From Cronobacter turicensis z3032 (GTDB lineage: Bacteria > Pseudomonadota > Gammaproteobacteria > Enterobacterales > Enterobacteriaceae): 64,000 nt of DNA. A program made the translations under genes and the position numbers. The stretch spans positions 2,360,074 through 2,424,073 of the forward strand of contig FN543093.2 of NCBI GenBank assembly GCA_000027065.2. The letters run 5' to 3'. The notes under the pieces were generated by a model. That model was not told where the DNA came from, ran no database searches, and saw only the letters and a program-made list of their open reading frames with translations. Positions 7,077 to 16,900 of this stretch are shown piece after piece (position 1 is the first letter of the stretch; each line of letters starts with the position of its first letter).

Positions 7077-8731
7077 TGCGATCGGTGAAACACGACCCTT
7101 ATGCGCCGCGCGAATGGGCGCCTCATGAAAAACCGATGCTGCTCGGCTCGCCGTCGACGCCGCACCATGCGCCCTGGAAGCGCATCGCCTATGGCATCGT
7201 CGGGCTGCTGGTGTGTCTGACCGGCGCGCTCGGCAACGCGATGGTCACGGCGAACCTGCAAAATTTGCAGGGCACGTTCGCGGCCTGGTCGACGGAAATC
7301 GCCTGGCTGCCCGCGGTCTACGTGATGACCAACGTCTCCATCAACCTGCTGCTGGTGAAATTTCGCCAGCAATACGGGCTGCGCGCCTTTACCGAAGGGT
7401 TCCTGGTGCTCTACGTGCTGGTGACGTTTTTCCACCTGTTCGTTAACGATCTCAACACCGCGATTATGGTGCGCGCCGCGCACGGCATGGTGGGCGCGGC
7501 GCTCAGCTCGCTCGGCATCTATTACCAGATCCAGGCCTGGCCCGCGAAACATCGCCTGAAAGCGCTGACCATCGGTATTACCGGTTCGCAGCTGGCGATC
7601 CCCATCGCCCGCCTCTTCTCCACCGAGCTGCTGCAACTGGAGGAGTGGCGCGGCCTCTATTTGTTTGAGCTGGGGCTGGCGCTGATTTCACTCGCCTGCG
7701 TGATCGCGCTGAAATTACCGCCGGGCGATCGCCGTAAAGTGTTTGAGAAAAAAGATTTTATTACGTTCTTACTGATGGCGCCCGGCATGGCGCTGCTCTG
7801 CGGCGCGCTGTCGCTCGGGCGGCTCGACTGGTGGTTTGAAGCGCCGTGGATAGGCTGGGCGCTCGGCGCCTCGCTGGTGCTCATCATCACCGCTATCGCG
7901 TTTGAACATAACCGCGCTAACCCATTGCTGAACACCCGCTGGCTCTCCAGCGGCAGTATCGTGCGCCTCGGGCTGATTATGGTGCTGATCCGCATTGTCC
8001 TGGCGGAGCAGAACACGGGCGCTATCGGCTGGTTGCAGTACATCGGTTTACAGAATGAGCAGATGACGCACCTGGCGCTGGCGATTCTGGCGGGCGTGAT
8101 TTGCGGCATCGTCACCAGCGCGCTCACTATCAACCCGCAAAAAACCGTCTGGCCGATCATGGTCTCGCTGGCGCTGATGATTATCGCCTCGCTGATGGAC
8201 AGCCAGGCCACCAGCCAGACCCGCGCCGACCAGATGCTGATAAGCCAGTTCCTGCTCGGCTTCGGCAGCGCCTTTTTCCTGGCGCCGGCGATGCTGGCGG
8301 GCATCGGCGGCGTTATCGCCGATCCACGCAATCTGGTGAGCTTCTCGGTGCTGTTCGGCATGAGCCAGAACCTGGGCGGGCTAATCGGCTCGGCGCTGCT
8401 CGGCACTTTTCAGACCTGGCGGGAGAAATATCACTCCAGCCTGCTCGCCGACCAGCTCTCCTCGCTTAACCCGCTGGTGAATGAACGGCTCGCGCAGTAT
8501 AGCCAGCTCTGGAGCAACCTGTTTACCGACCCGACGCTGCTAAACACCCAGGCGGTGCAGCAGTTGCAAACTGTAGCGACCACCGAGGCCAATATTCTGG
8601 CCTATAACGATACCTGTCTGCTGACGGCGGCTATCGCCGCCTCGACGCTCTTGTGGATTTTCTGGCGGCTTATCCGCCTGCGGCTTGCCGCGCGCCGTGC
8701 CCTGAAGCAGGCGATGCAGAGCGGCCAGTAA
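7076..8731 (+). CDS. DHA2-type MFS multidrug transporter (EmrB-like)
   Basis: This is a 551-residue inner-membrane proton antiporter with about 14 predicted membrane segments, the layout of the DHA2 branch. Hydrophobic segments begin with YGIVGLLVCLTGALGNAMV (residues about 41-60). They continue through ITFLLMAPGMALLCGALSL and the C-terminal LLTAAIAASTLLWIFW. A loop with AAWSTEIAWLPAVYVMTN, typical of the family, follows the first helix. It is diverged from EmrB and closer to pumps found with NodT-type outer-membrane factors. It is followed immediately by its adaptor and outer-membrane partner, so export across both membranes is expected. The cargo is unknown; hydrophobic acids or phenolics are plausible given the downstream O-methyltransferase. 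Confidence 0.88.
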   Translation: MRSVKHDPYAPREWAPHEKPMLLGSPSTPHHAPWKRIAYGIVGLLVCLTGALGNAMVTANLQNLQGTFAAWSTEIAWLPAVYVMTNVSINLLLVKFRQQYGLRAFTEGFLVLYVLVTFFHLFVNDLNTAIMVRAAHGMVGAALSSLGIYYQIQAWPAKHRLKALTIGITGSQLAIPIARLFSTELLQLEEWRGLYLFELGLALISLACVIALKLPPGDRRKVFEKKDFITFLLMAPGMALLCGALSLGRLDWWFEAPWIGWALGASLVLIITAIAFEHNRANPLLNTRWLSSGSIVRLGLIMVLIRIVLAEQNTGAIGWLQYIGLQNEQMTHLALAILAGVICGIVTSALTINPQKTVWPIMVSLALMIIASLMDSQATSQTRADQMLISQFLLGFGSAFFLAPAMLAGIGGVIADPRNLVSFSVLFGMSQNLGGLIGSALLGTFQTWREKYHSSLLADQLSSLNPLVNERLAQYSQLWSNLFTDPTLLNTQAVQQLQTVATTEANILAYNDTCLLTAAIAASTLLWIFWRLIRLRLAARRALKQAMQSGQ

Positions 8732-8769
8732 CCTGACGATTTTTTGACTGAAATGATTCTGGAGTAGTG

Positions 8770-9852
8770 ATGAGCCAACAAGGCGCCCCCACCCCCGCGT
8801 CGCCGGAAAAAAACAACCTGCGCGTGGTGTCCTTTTTCGCCGCCGGCGCCATCGGGCTGGTCGGCCTGCTGGTGATTATGTACGCCTGGCAGCTTCCGCC
8901 GTTTACCCGCCACGCGGCTTCCACGGATAACGCCTACGTGCGCGGCATGACGACGTTTATCAGCCCGCAGGTGAACGGCTATATCACCGCCGTCAACGTG
9001 CAGGATTTCGCGCATGTAAAACAGGGCGACGTGCTGATGACCATCGATGACCGTATCTACAAACAGCGGGTGCATCAGGCGCAGGCGACGCTCGCGATGC
9101 GCGAGGCGGCGCTTGCTAACAATCTGCAACAGCGCCGCAGCGCCGAGGCGACCATCGCCCAGAATAAAGCGGCGCTCGCCAGCGCCCGCGCCCAGAGCCT
9201 GCATAATCAGGCCGACTTACGCCGTGTGAAGGAACTGGCCCAGGACGGCTCGCTGTCGGTGCGCGAGCGCGACGCCGCCATCGCCAGCGCCGCGCAGGGC
9301 AGCGCCAGCGTTGAGCAGGCCGCCGCCCAGCTTGAGGTATCGCGTCAGAACCTGCAAAGCGTGATTGTGAACCGCGCGTCGCTGGAAGCGGATGTCGAAA
9401 ATGCCCGCGCGGCGCTGGAGCTTGCCGAAATCGACCTGCAAAACACCCGTATCATCGCCCCACGCGACGGTCAGCTTGGGCAAATTACCGTGCGCCAGGG
9501 CGGCTACGTGACCGCCGGAGCGCGGCTGACGTCGCTGGTGCCGCCGCAGAACTGGATCATCGCCAACCTGAAAGAAACCCAGCTTGCTGACGTGAAAACC
9601 GGCCAGCCGGTCACGTTCACGGTGGACGCGCTGAATGATGAGAAATTCGAAGGCCGCGTGCAGAGCATCTCTCCGGCGACAGGCGTGGAGTTCAGCGCCA
9701 TTACGCCCGATAACGCGACCGGCAACTTTGTGAAAATCGCCCAGCGTATTCCGGTACGTATCGAGGTGCTGGGCGACGCCGAAAAACGCGCCCGCCTGCG
9801 CCCCGGCATGTCGGTACAGGTCACGATCAACACCCGCAGCGAGGCGAAATAA
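8770..9852 (+). CDS. HlyD-family periplasmic adaptor (EmrA-like)
   Basis: This is a 360-residue membrane-fusion protein linking the inner-membrane pump to the outer-membrane channel. A single anchor helix lies at about residues 18-40 (FFAAGAIGLVGLLVIMYAW). The lipoyl half-motifs are HVKQGDVLMTIDD (about 78-90) and IIAPRDGQLGQITVRQGGYV (about 222-241), split by a long alpha-hairpin of coiled coil. A beta-barrel follows (FTVDALNDEKFEGRVQSISPATG). The ATG at 8770 follows GGAG by five bases; the GTG immediately before it is not needed. The gene overlaps the next one by one base (TAATG). Confidence 0.92.
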   Translation: MSQQGAPTPASPEKNNLRVVSFFAAGAIGLVGLLVIMYAWQLPPFTRHAASTDNAYVRGMTTFISPQVNGYITAVNVQDFAHVKQGDVLMTIDDRIYKQRVHQAQATLAMREAALANNLQQRRSAEATIAQNKAALASARAQSLHNQADLRRVKELAQDGSLSVRERDAAIASAAQGSASVEQAAAQLEVSRQNLQSVIVNRASLEADVENARAALELAEIDLQNTRIIAPRDGQLGQITVRQGGYVTAGARLTSLVPPQNWIIANLKETQLADVKTGQPVTFTVDALNDEKFEGRVQSISPATGVEFSAITPDNATGNFVKIAQRIPVRIEVLGDAEKRARLRPGMSVQVTINTRSEAK

Positions 9853-11261
9853 TGCGCCGCTCTCTGACTCTGCTGGCCGCCGCGCTCCTGCTCGCGGGCT
9901 GTCATTCAGGCAGCGTGGAGCAGGCCCGCCCGACGCTGGTTATTCCGCCGGCCTGGCGCGCCGCCGTCGGCCCGTCCTCGCCTACAGAAGGTTTCTGGTG
10001 GCGCAATTTTCACGATTCCGCGCTTAACCGCTATGTGGACCAGGCGCTGCGTTACAACAGCGACGTGCTGCTGGCCCGCGAACGCGTTAACCAATATCAG
10101 GCGCAGGTACAGGCGGCGCTCGGCGATCGCTTCCCGACGCTCGACGCTGGTTTGAGCGCCGGTCGCAGCCGTTCGCAATCCGCCGCGACGGGGCTGCCGG
10201 TGTATGGCGATCTCTATAAAGGCAGCCTGAACGCCAGTTATAACGTCGATATCTGGGGCCAGTACGCCAGCGCCGCCGATGCCGCACGGGCGAGCCTGGA
10301 GGCGCAGAAAGCGGCGGCCGCCGCCGCGAACCTCACCGTGGCGTCGCAGGTCGCCAGCGGTTATATCACGCTGCTGGCGCTGGATGAGCAGCTTCGGGTA
10401 ACGCAATCAACGCTTGCCGCGCGCGAAGACGCGCTGAAGCTGGCGAAACGCCAGTATGAAACCGGCTACAGCTCACGGCTGGAGCTGATGCAGTCGGAAT
10501 CCGAAGTGCGCGCCACGCGCGCGCAAATCCCGCAGATTCAGCACCAGATCACGCAGCAGGAAAACGCGCTGAGCATTCTCATCGGCCAGAACCCCGGCCC
10601 GGTCGCGCGCGGCGGCGAGTTTGACGCCTTAAGCCCGCTTACGATCCCCTCCCAGTTGCCGTCGTCGTTGTTAAACCGCCGCCCGGATATCGTTCAGGCC
10701 GAACAGACGCTGGTGGCGAGCGACGCGCAGCTGCAAGTGGCTCGCGCGCGTCTGCTGCCGGGCATTAACCTCACCGCGTCGGGATCGCTTCAGGAGAATA
10801 CCCTGCCGGAACTGCTCGCCAATCCGCTGCGGCTCTGGAGCGTAGGCGCCAGCGTACTGGCGCCGCTGCTCAACCGCGAGGCGCTGAATGCGCAAGTAGA
10901 CGTGACAACGTCACAAAAGAATCAGGCGTTGTACAGCTATGAGCGCACGGTGCGCAATGCTTTTAAGGAAGTGAACGACAGTCTTGACGCGGTGCAGCGC
11001 CTTGGCGAACAGCTCGTTGAGCTACAGGCGCAGGCGCAGGCCGCGCAGGAGACGCTGCGTATCGCCCATAACCGTTACCAGAACGGGTACGCCTCTTATC
11101 TTGATGAGCTGGATGCCCGCCGTACGCTCTTTTCGGCGCAGCTTAATGTGGTGCAGGTGAAAAATAATCTGCTGCTGGCGCAGGTGGATCTCTACCGGTC
11201 GCTCGGCGGCGGGTGGCCGGGCGGCGCAGCGCAAAGCGGGAAACCCGGCTATGCTCCATAG
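9852..11261 (+). CDS. NodT/OprM-type outer-membrane efflux lipoprotein
   Basis: This 469-residue outer-membrane factor forms the exit duct of the tripartite pump. The lipoprotein signal is short, with lipobox LAGC and the lipidated cysteine at residue 17; His at the next position permits outer-membrane sorting. Two repeated OEP domains are visible. The first contains LDAGLSAGRSRSQ and YNVDIWGQYASAADAARASL, the second GINLTASGSLQEN and APLLNREALNAQVDV. The duplicated helix signature around TGYSSRLELMQSE and NGYASYLDELDAR supports the TolC-like fold. Having a dedicated channel means this operon need not borrow TolC. It directly follows the adaptor gene. Confidence 0.93.
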   Translation: MRRSLTLLAAALLLAGCHSGSVEQARPTLVIPPAWRAAVGPSSPTEGFWWRNFHDSALNRYVDQALRYNSDVLLARERVNQYQAQVQAALGDRFPTLDAGLSAGRSRSQSAATGLPVYGDLYKGSLNASYNVDIWGQYASAADAARASLEAQKAAAAAANLTVASQVASGYITLLALDEQLRVTQSTLAAREDALKLAKRQYETGYSSRLELMQSESEVRATRAQIPQIQHQITQQENALSILIGQNPGPVARGGEFDALSPLTIPSQLPSSLLNRRPDIVQAEQTLVASDAQLQVARARLLPGINLTASGSLQENTLPELLANPLRLWSVGASVLAPLLNREALNAQVDVTTSQKNQALYSYERTVRNAFKEVNDSLDAVQRLGEQLVELQAQAQAAQETLRIAHNRYQNGYASYLDELDARRTLFSAQLNVVQVKNNLLLAQVDLYRSLGGGWPGGAAQSGKPGYAP

Positions 11262-11317
11262 GTGGCCCACCCGTAGCATAACGCGCCCGCGCGGCGCGCT
11301 TTCAGGAGAGCGGTTCG

Positions 11318-11974
11318 ATGCAGCAAGAATGGAGCGAAGTGGACGAGTATCTCGCGCAGGCGCTAATTCCCGCCGATCCGCTGATGGCGCAGGTGCTGGA
11401 GAACAACCGTCTGGCGGGTCTGCCGCCGCATGATGTATCGCCTTTGCAGGGGCAGTTTCTGGGGCTTTTAGTGATGATGACCGGCGCGAAACGGGTGCTG
11501 GAAATCGGTACGCTCGGCGGTTACAGCACGCTGTGGCTGGCGCGCGCGCTGCCGGAGGATGGCGTAGTGGTGACGCTTGAGGCGAACGCGGAACACGCCG
11601 CTGTGGCGGCCGCCAACCTGGCGCTGGCGAGCGTGACGCCGAAAGTGCAGCTGCGCGTGGGGCCCGCGGCGGAAAACCTGCCGCTGTACGCCGACGAGCC
11701 GCCCTTCGATCTGATTTTTATTGATGCCGATAAACCGAATAACCCGCTGTACCTGGAATGGGCATTGACGCTCTCGCGCACCGGCACGGTGATTGTCGGC
11801 GATAACGTGGTGCGCGACGGCGCCGTAACCGACCCGCAGAGCGACGATTTGCGCGTCCAGGGCGTGCGGACCTTCATTGAGATGCTGGGCAACCATCCGC
11901 GCCTGCGCGCCACCGCGCTGCAAATCGTCGGCAGCAAGGGCTGGGACGGATTTACGCTCGCGGTGGTGAAGTAA
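11318..11974 (+). CDS. SAM-dependent O-methyltransferase, CCoAOMT/catechol type
   Basis: This 218-residue methyltransferase belongs to the caffeoyl-CoA/catechol O-methyltransferase family. Motif I is RVLEIGTLGGYSTLWLA (about residues 50-66). The acidic residue binding ribose follows in VVTLEAN. The metal-binding block is DLIFIDADKPNNPLYLEW (about 131-148), with a further ligand region in IVGDNVVRDGAV. Members methylate catechols, flavonoids or similar diols. The gene lies 56 bp after the efflux channel gene, on the same strand, preceded by AGGAGAG. Co-transcription with the pump is likely and would pair detoxifying methylation with export. That coupling is inference. Confidence 0.9.
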   Translation: MQQEWSEVDEYLAQALIPADPLMAQVLENNRLAGLPPHDVSPLQGQFLGLLVMMTGAKRVLEIGTLGGYSTLWLARALPEDGVVVTLEANAEHAAVAAANLALASVTPKVQLRVGPAAENLPLYADEPPFDLIFIDADKPNNPLYLEWALTLSRTGTVIVGDNVVRDGAVTDPQSDDLRVQGVRTFIEMLGNHPRLRATALQIVGSKGWDGFTLAVVK

Positions 11975-11988
11975 GTCCGGTCTGGTGA

Positions 11989-12073
11989 GACGGCGGGTGC
12001 GCTTCGCTTACCCGCCCTACGCACAGATGAGCGTGGGTGTTGTAGGGTGGGTAAGCGCAGCGCGCCCACCGTC
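11989..12073. repeat. Long imperfect inverted repeat between convergent genes
   Basis: Two 32-bp arms, 11989-12020 and 12042-12073, are reverse complements at 28 of 32 positions and enclose a 21-bp spacer. The arms carry the core GGGTAAGCGCAGCGCGCCC or its complement, which resembles a dispersed enterobacterial REP/BIME-like palindrome. It lies between the rightward methyltransferase and leftward hrpA genes, so it may also stop transcription from both sides. Confidence 0.75.
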
Positions 12074-12123
12074 GCCACATTACGCACCTACCCATGCCAC
12101 ACGAACACCCACCGCCCTCACAT

Positions 12124-15100
12124 TTACGCCCCGCCCACCTGCTCCATCGCCTGCAACACGCGCTTATCGGAGACCGGATATGGCGTGCCGAGCTGCTGGG
12201 CGAAATAACTCACGCGCAGCTCCTCGATCATCCAGCGGATCTCCTGCACATCGTCGTCGTCGCGACGCGCGGGCGGCAGCTTGTTGAGCCACTGCTGCCA
12301 CGCCTGCTGTACGGCTTCCACCTTCAGCATCTGCGCGCGGTCGCGGTGCGGGTCGACGGCCATTTTCTCAAGCCGTTTTTCAATGGCGTTGAGATAACGC
12401 AGCGTGTCGCCGAGGCGCTTATAACCGTTGCCGGTGACAAACCCGCGATACACCAGCCCGCTCATCTGGGCTTTAACATCAGACAGGCCGAGCGCCATCG
12501 TCATATCCACACGCCCTTTCAGACGCTTGTTGATACTAAAGACCGCCGTCAGGATCTGCTCAACCTGCTTTGCGATATCCACCACGGTGTCGTTAAGCTG
12601 CGCGCGCACGTTATCGTGAAGCTGCGCAAAGCCTGTCTCGCTCCATACCGGCCCGCCGTTTTCGGCGATAAGTTTATCGACGCCGCAGGAGATGCAGTCG
12701 TCAATCAGATCCAGCACCTTGCCGTACGGGTTGAAATAGAGCCCCAGCTTCGCTTTGTTCGGCAGTTTCTCGTGCAGATATTTAATCGGCGAGGGGATAT
12801 TCAGCAGCAACAGGCGGCGCAGGCCGCGCCACATGGCGTGCTGCTGCTCCTGCGGGTTGTCGAACAGCCGGATGCCGACGCTCTCTTTCTCATCCACCAG
12901 CGCCGGGAACGCTTTCACCTGGTAGCCGCCGCGCTTCTGCTCATAACGCTCAGGCAGCGTGCCGAAGCTCCAGATATGCAGCCCGCTCTGCTCAATGCCG
13001 TCATCCGCCACGGCGGAAAGCGTCTCCTGCACTTTCTCCTTGAGCCCCTCTTTCAGCGCGTGGAGATCTTTGCCCTCGCGCAGCTTGCGGCCTTTCTCAT
13101 CCACCACGCGGAAGGTCATTTTAAGATGATCGGGCACCTGTTCGGCCTGCCACGCCTCGCGGTCAATCGTCACGCCGGTCATACGGCGCAACTCGCGCTC
13201 CAGCGAGTCCAGCAGCGGCAGCTCCAGCGGCGTAACGCGGCCTAAAAACGCCTCGGCGTAGTTGGGGGCCGGAACGAAATTGCGGCGCACCGGTTTCGGC
13301 AGCGATTTAATCAGCGCGATGATGAGTTCGCGGCGCATTCCCGGCACCTGCCACTCAAAGCCTACGTCTTCGACCTGGTTTAACAGCGGCAGCGGGATGT
13401 GTACCGTCACGCCGTCGGCGGCGTCGCCCGGCTCAAACTGGTAGGACAGGCGCAGCTTCAGGTTGCCCTGATGCCAGAAGTTCGGGTAATCGAGCTTGCT
13501 GACTTTCTCCGCGCCCTCTTTGATCAACATGCTCTTTTCAAAATTGAGCAGATCCGGCGTTTCGCGGCTCGCCTGCTTCCACCAGCTGTCGAAGTGGCGG
13601 GCGGAAATCGCCTCAACGCTGATGCGCTGATCGTAAAACTCAAACAGCGTGTCGTCGTCCACCAGAATGTCGCGGCGACGCGATTTATGCTCCAGCTCCT
13701 CCACTTCGGCGCGCAGCTTCTGGTTTTCGCGGAAAAAGGCGTGACGCGTCTGCCAGTCGCCTTCCACCAGCGCGTGGCGGATAAACAGCTCGCGGGAGAG
13801 CACAGGATCGATCTGGCTGTAGTTGACGCTGCGCGCGGCCACGATGGGCAGGCCGTAGAGCGTCACTTTCTCGCTCGCCATTACGGCGCCCTGCGCCCGC
13901 TCCCAGTGCGGCTCACTGTATGAGCGCTTAATCAGGTGCTGCGCCACCGGCTCGATCCACTCCGGATCGATACGCGCCGCGATGCGGCCCCACAGCCGGC
14001 TGGTCTCCACCAGCTCCGCCACCATTGCCCACTTCGGCGGCTTTTTAAACAGCCCCGAGCCCGGAAAAATGGAGAACCGCGCGTTGCGCGCGCCGGTGTA
14101 CTCCTGTTTATCAGCGTCTTTCATGCCGATATGCGACAGCAGGCCGGTCAGCAGCGCCGTGTGCACCTCGCGGTAGCCCGCCGGTTCGCTGTTTACCGGA
14201 ATGCCCAGCTCTTTCACCACCTGGCGCAGCTGGGTGTAGATATCCTGCCATTCGCGCACCCGCAGGTAATTAAGGTAATCAGTACGGCACAGGCGGCGGA
14301 ACTGATTGGACGAGAGCGCCTTTTGCTGCTCGCCGAGGTAGTTCCACAAGTTCACGAAGCCCAGGAAATCGGACTCTTTATCGTGGAAGCGGCGGTGTTT
14401 TTCATCCGACGCCTGCTGTTTATCGAGCGGACGCTCGCGCGGATCCTGAATCGACAACGCCGAGGTGATGATCATCGCCTCGCGCACGCAGCCATGCTTT
14501 TGCGCCTCCAGCACCATGCGCGCGAGACGCGGGTCCACCGGCAGTTGCGACAGCTGACGGCCCAGCGGCGTCAGTTTATACACCGACGCCTGCGCGTCAG
14601 TCGTAATCGCCCCCAGCTCCTCCAGCAGGCGCACGCCGTCCTGAATGTTGCGCTTATCCGGCGCTTCGACAAACGGGAACGCCGCGATATCGCCAAGGCC
14701 CAGCGCCGTCATTTGCAGAATAACGGACGCCAGGTTGGTGCGCAGGATTTCCGGGTCGGTAAATTCCGGACGCGAGAGGAAATCATCTTCCGAATAGAGA
14801 CGAATACAGATGCCTTCCGAGACGCGCCCGCAGCGGCCTTTACGCTGGTTGGCGGAGGCCTGAGACACCGGCTCGATAGGCAGCCGCTGCACTTTGGTGC
14901 GGTAGCTGTAACGGCTGATGCGCGCCGTACCGGGGTCTATCACATATTTAATACCCGGCACCGTCAGCGAGGTTTCCGCCACGTTGGTCGCCAGCACAAT
15001 GCGTCGCCCTGAATGCGACTGGAAGACGCGGTTCTGCTCGCTGTTGGAGAGGCGCGCATAGAGCGGCAGCACCTCGGTATGCGGCAGGTTGAGCTTCATC

Positions 15101-16029
15101 AGGCCGTCGGCGGTGTCGCGGATTTCGCGCTCGCCGCTCATAAAAATCAGGATATCGCCCGGCCCTTCGCGGCCCAGCTCTTCCACGGCGTCGAAAATCG
15201 CCTGCAGCTGGTCGCGCTCGGTATCGTCCGCCTCTTCGACGATCGGGCGATAGCGCACCTCAACCGGATAAGTACGGCCGGAAACTTCGATAATCGGCGC
15301 GTTGTTGAAGTGGCGCGAGAAGCGTTCAGGATCGATGGTCGCCGACGTAATAATGATTTTCAGATCCGGGCGCTTTGGCAGCAGTTCGCGCAGGTAGCCC
15401 AGCAGAAAATCGATGTTCAGGCTGCGCTCGTGCGCCTCATCGATAATGATAGTGTCGTACTGCATCAGCAGACGGTCCTGCTGGATCTCCGCCAGCAGAA
15501 TACCGTCGGTCATCAGCTTGACCATGGTGTTGTCGCTGACGTGATCGCTGAAGCGCACTTTATAGCCCACGCAGCCGCCCGGCTCGGTGTGCAGTTCTTC
15601 GGCGATGCGGTTAGCGACGGTACGCGCCGCGAGACGCCGCGGCTGGGTGTGGCCGATAAGCCCTTTCACCCCGCGCCCCAGCTCCATGCAGATTTTCGGC
15701 AACTGGGTGGTTTTCCCGGAACCGGTCTCCCCCGCCACGATCACCACCTGGTGGTCGCGCACGGCGTTAAGAATATCCTGCTTCTTCTGGCTGACCGGCA
15801 GGTTTTCCGGGTAAGTAATGGCCGGGCGCGCCGCTTCGCGCAGCAGGACTCTCCCTGCCGCCTCGCTCATCTCCTGAGAGAGCTGTTCGAAAAGCGCCTG
15901 CTGAGATTCAGTATTTTTAATCTTTTTGGCCCCGTGCAGGCGACGAGCGAAGCGGCTTTTATCGCGCAGCATCAGCGAGTCGAGACGTGCCATCAGGGCG
16001 GAGAGGGTAATGTTTTGTTTTTCCATCAT
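12124..16029 (-). CDS. hrpA: ATP-dependent RNA helicase HrpA
   Basis: HrpA is a DEAH/RHA-family RNA helicase that in E. coli processes fimbrial mRNA and rescues stalled ribosomes. The 1301 residues match the family length. Helicase motifs are in order: Walker A GETGSGKTTQ (about residue 100), DEAHERS (about 197), SAT (motif III, SATIDPERFS) and the motif VI region QRKGRCGRV (about 393). The RecA-like domains are followed by winged-helix, ratchet and OB regions. A long C-terminal DUF3418 extension, characteristic of HrpA, ends the protein. Two methionines open the frame (16029 and 16026); either may be used. In E. coli hrpA lies directly between ydcF and azoR. Confidence 0.97.
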   Translation of the reverse strand: MMEKQNITLSALMARLDSLMLRDKSRFARRLHGAKKIKNTESQQALFEQLSQEMSEAAGRVLLREAARPAITYPENLPVSQKKQDILNAVRDHQVVIVAGETGSGKTTQLPKICMELGRGVKGLIGHTQPRRLAARTVANRIAEELHTEPGGCVGYKVRFSDHVSDNTMVKLMTDGILLAEIQQDRLLMQYDTIIIDEAHERSLNIDFLLGYLRELLPKRPDLKIIITSATIDPERFSRHFNNAPIIEVSGRTYPVEVRYRPIVEEADDTERDQLQAIFDAVEELGREGPGDILIFMSGEREIRDTADGLMKLNLPHTEVLPLYARLSNSEQNRVFQSHSGRRIVLATNVAETSLTVPGIKYVIDPGTARISRYSYRTKVQRLPIEPVSQASANQRKGRCGRVSEGICIRLYSEDDFLSRPEFTDPEILRTNLASVILQMTALGLGDIAAFPFVEAPDKRNIQDGVRLLEELGAITTDAQASVYKLTPLGRQLSQLPVDPRLARMVLEAQKHGCVREAMIITSALSIQDPRERPLDKQQASDEKHRRFHDKESDFLGFVNLWNYLGEQQKALSSNQFRRLCRTDYLNYLRVREWQDIYTQLRQVVKELGIPVNSEPAGYREVHTALLTGLLSHIGMKDADKQEYTGARNARFSIFPGSGLFKKPPKWAMVAELVETSRLWGRIAARIDPEWIEPVAQHLIKRSYSEPHWERAQGAVMASEKVTLYGLPIVAARSVNYSQIDPVLSRELFIRHALVEGDWQTRHAFFRENQKLRAEVEELEHKSRRRDILVDDDTLFEFYDQRISVEAISARHFDSWWKQASRETPDLLNFEKSMLIKEGAEKVSKLDYPNFWHQGNLKLRLSYQFEPGDAADGVTVHIPLPLLNQVEDVGFEWQVPGMRRELIIALIKSLPKPVRRNFVPAPNYAEAFLGRVTPLELPLLDSLERELRRMTGVTIDREAWQAEQVPDHLKMTFRVVDEKGRKLREGKDLHALKEGLKEKVQETLSAVADDGIEQSGLHIWSFGTLPERYEQKRGGYQVKAFPALVDEKESVGIRLFDNPQEQQHAMWRGLRRLLLLNIPSPIKYLHEKLPNKAKLGLYFNPYGKVLDLIDDCISCGVDKLIAENGGPVWSETGFAQLHDNVRAQLNDTVVDIAKQVEQILTAVFSINKRLKGRVDMTMALGLSDVKAQMSGLVYRGFVTGNGYKRLGDTLRYLNAIEKRLEKMAVDPHRDRAQMLKVEAVQQAWQQWLNKLPPARRDDDDVQEIRWMIEELRVSYFAQQLGTPYPVSDKRVLQAMEQVGGA

Positions 16030-16111
16030 GGTGTTATGCGGCCTGTGCGCGGCCCGTTGTAGCTAAAGGTTTCGTTAAGGGTAGAGTACCACACCGCTTC
16101 CTGACGCGCCT

Positions 16112-16130
16112 TGTTCAAAAATTTAGAACA
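16112..16130. promoter_or_regulatory. Inverted repeat upstream of azoR
   Basis: TGTTC and GAACA flank nine AT-rich bases, giving TGTTCAAAAATTTAGAACA. It lies about 105 bp before azoR, in the 205-bp divergent gap with hrpA. It could be an operator for azoR, which responds to quinones and electrophiles in E. coli. No regulator is identified, and short AT-rich palindromes occur by chance. Confidence 0.3.
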
Positions 16131-16210
16131 TAGACTTCGATATATTGCGCTATCACTGTAATCGGTTTGTGAATAGAGTTGTCGTCAAGCAACGGGGGCA
16201 ACCGCCCTGA

Positions 16211-16840
<630 letters not shown>

Positions 16841-16854
16841 TCAGACGGCCAGAC

Positions 16855-16885
16855 GAAAAAACCGCCCTCCGGGACGGTTTTTTTA
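16855..16885 (+). terminator. Intrinsic terminator after azoR
   Basis: AAAAAACCGCCCTCC pairs with GGGACGGTTTTTTT across a short loop, followed by a run of seven T. It lies 15 bases after the azoR stop. The A-tract on the other side lets it also end leftward transcription past the small gene at 16901. Confidence 0.85.
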
Positions 16886-16900
16886 TGGGCGAAAGCGGCG

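Noticed and set aside
12094..16062. Several long rightward frames opposite hrpA (up to 383 codons).
   Set aside because: hrpA is certain on the other strand; these frames are low-complexity shadows.
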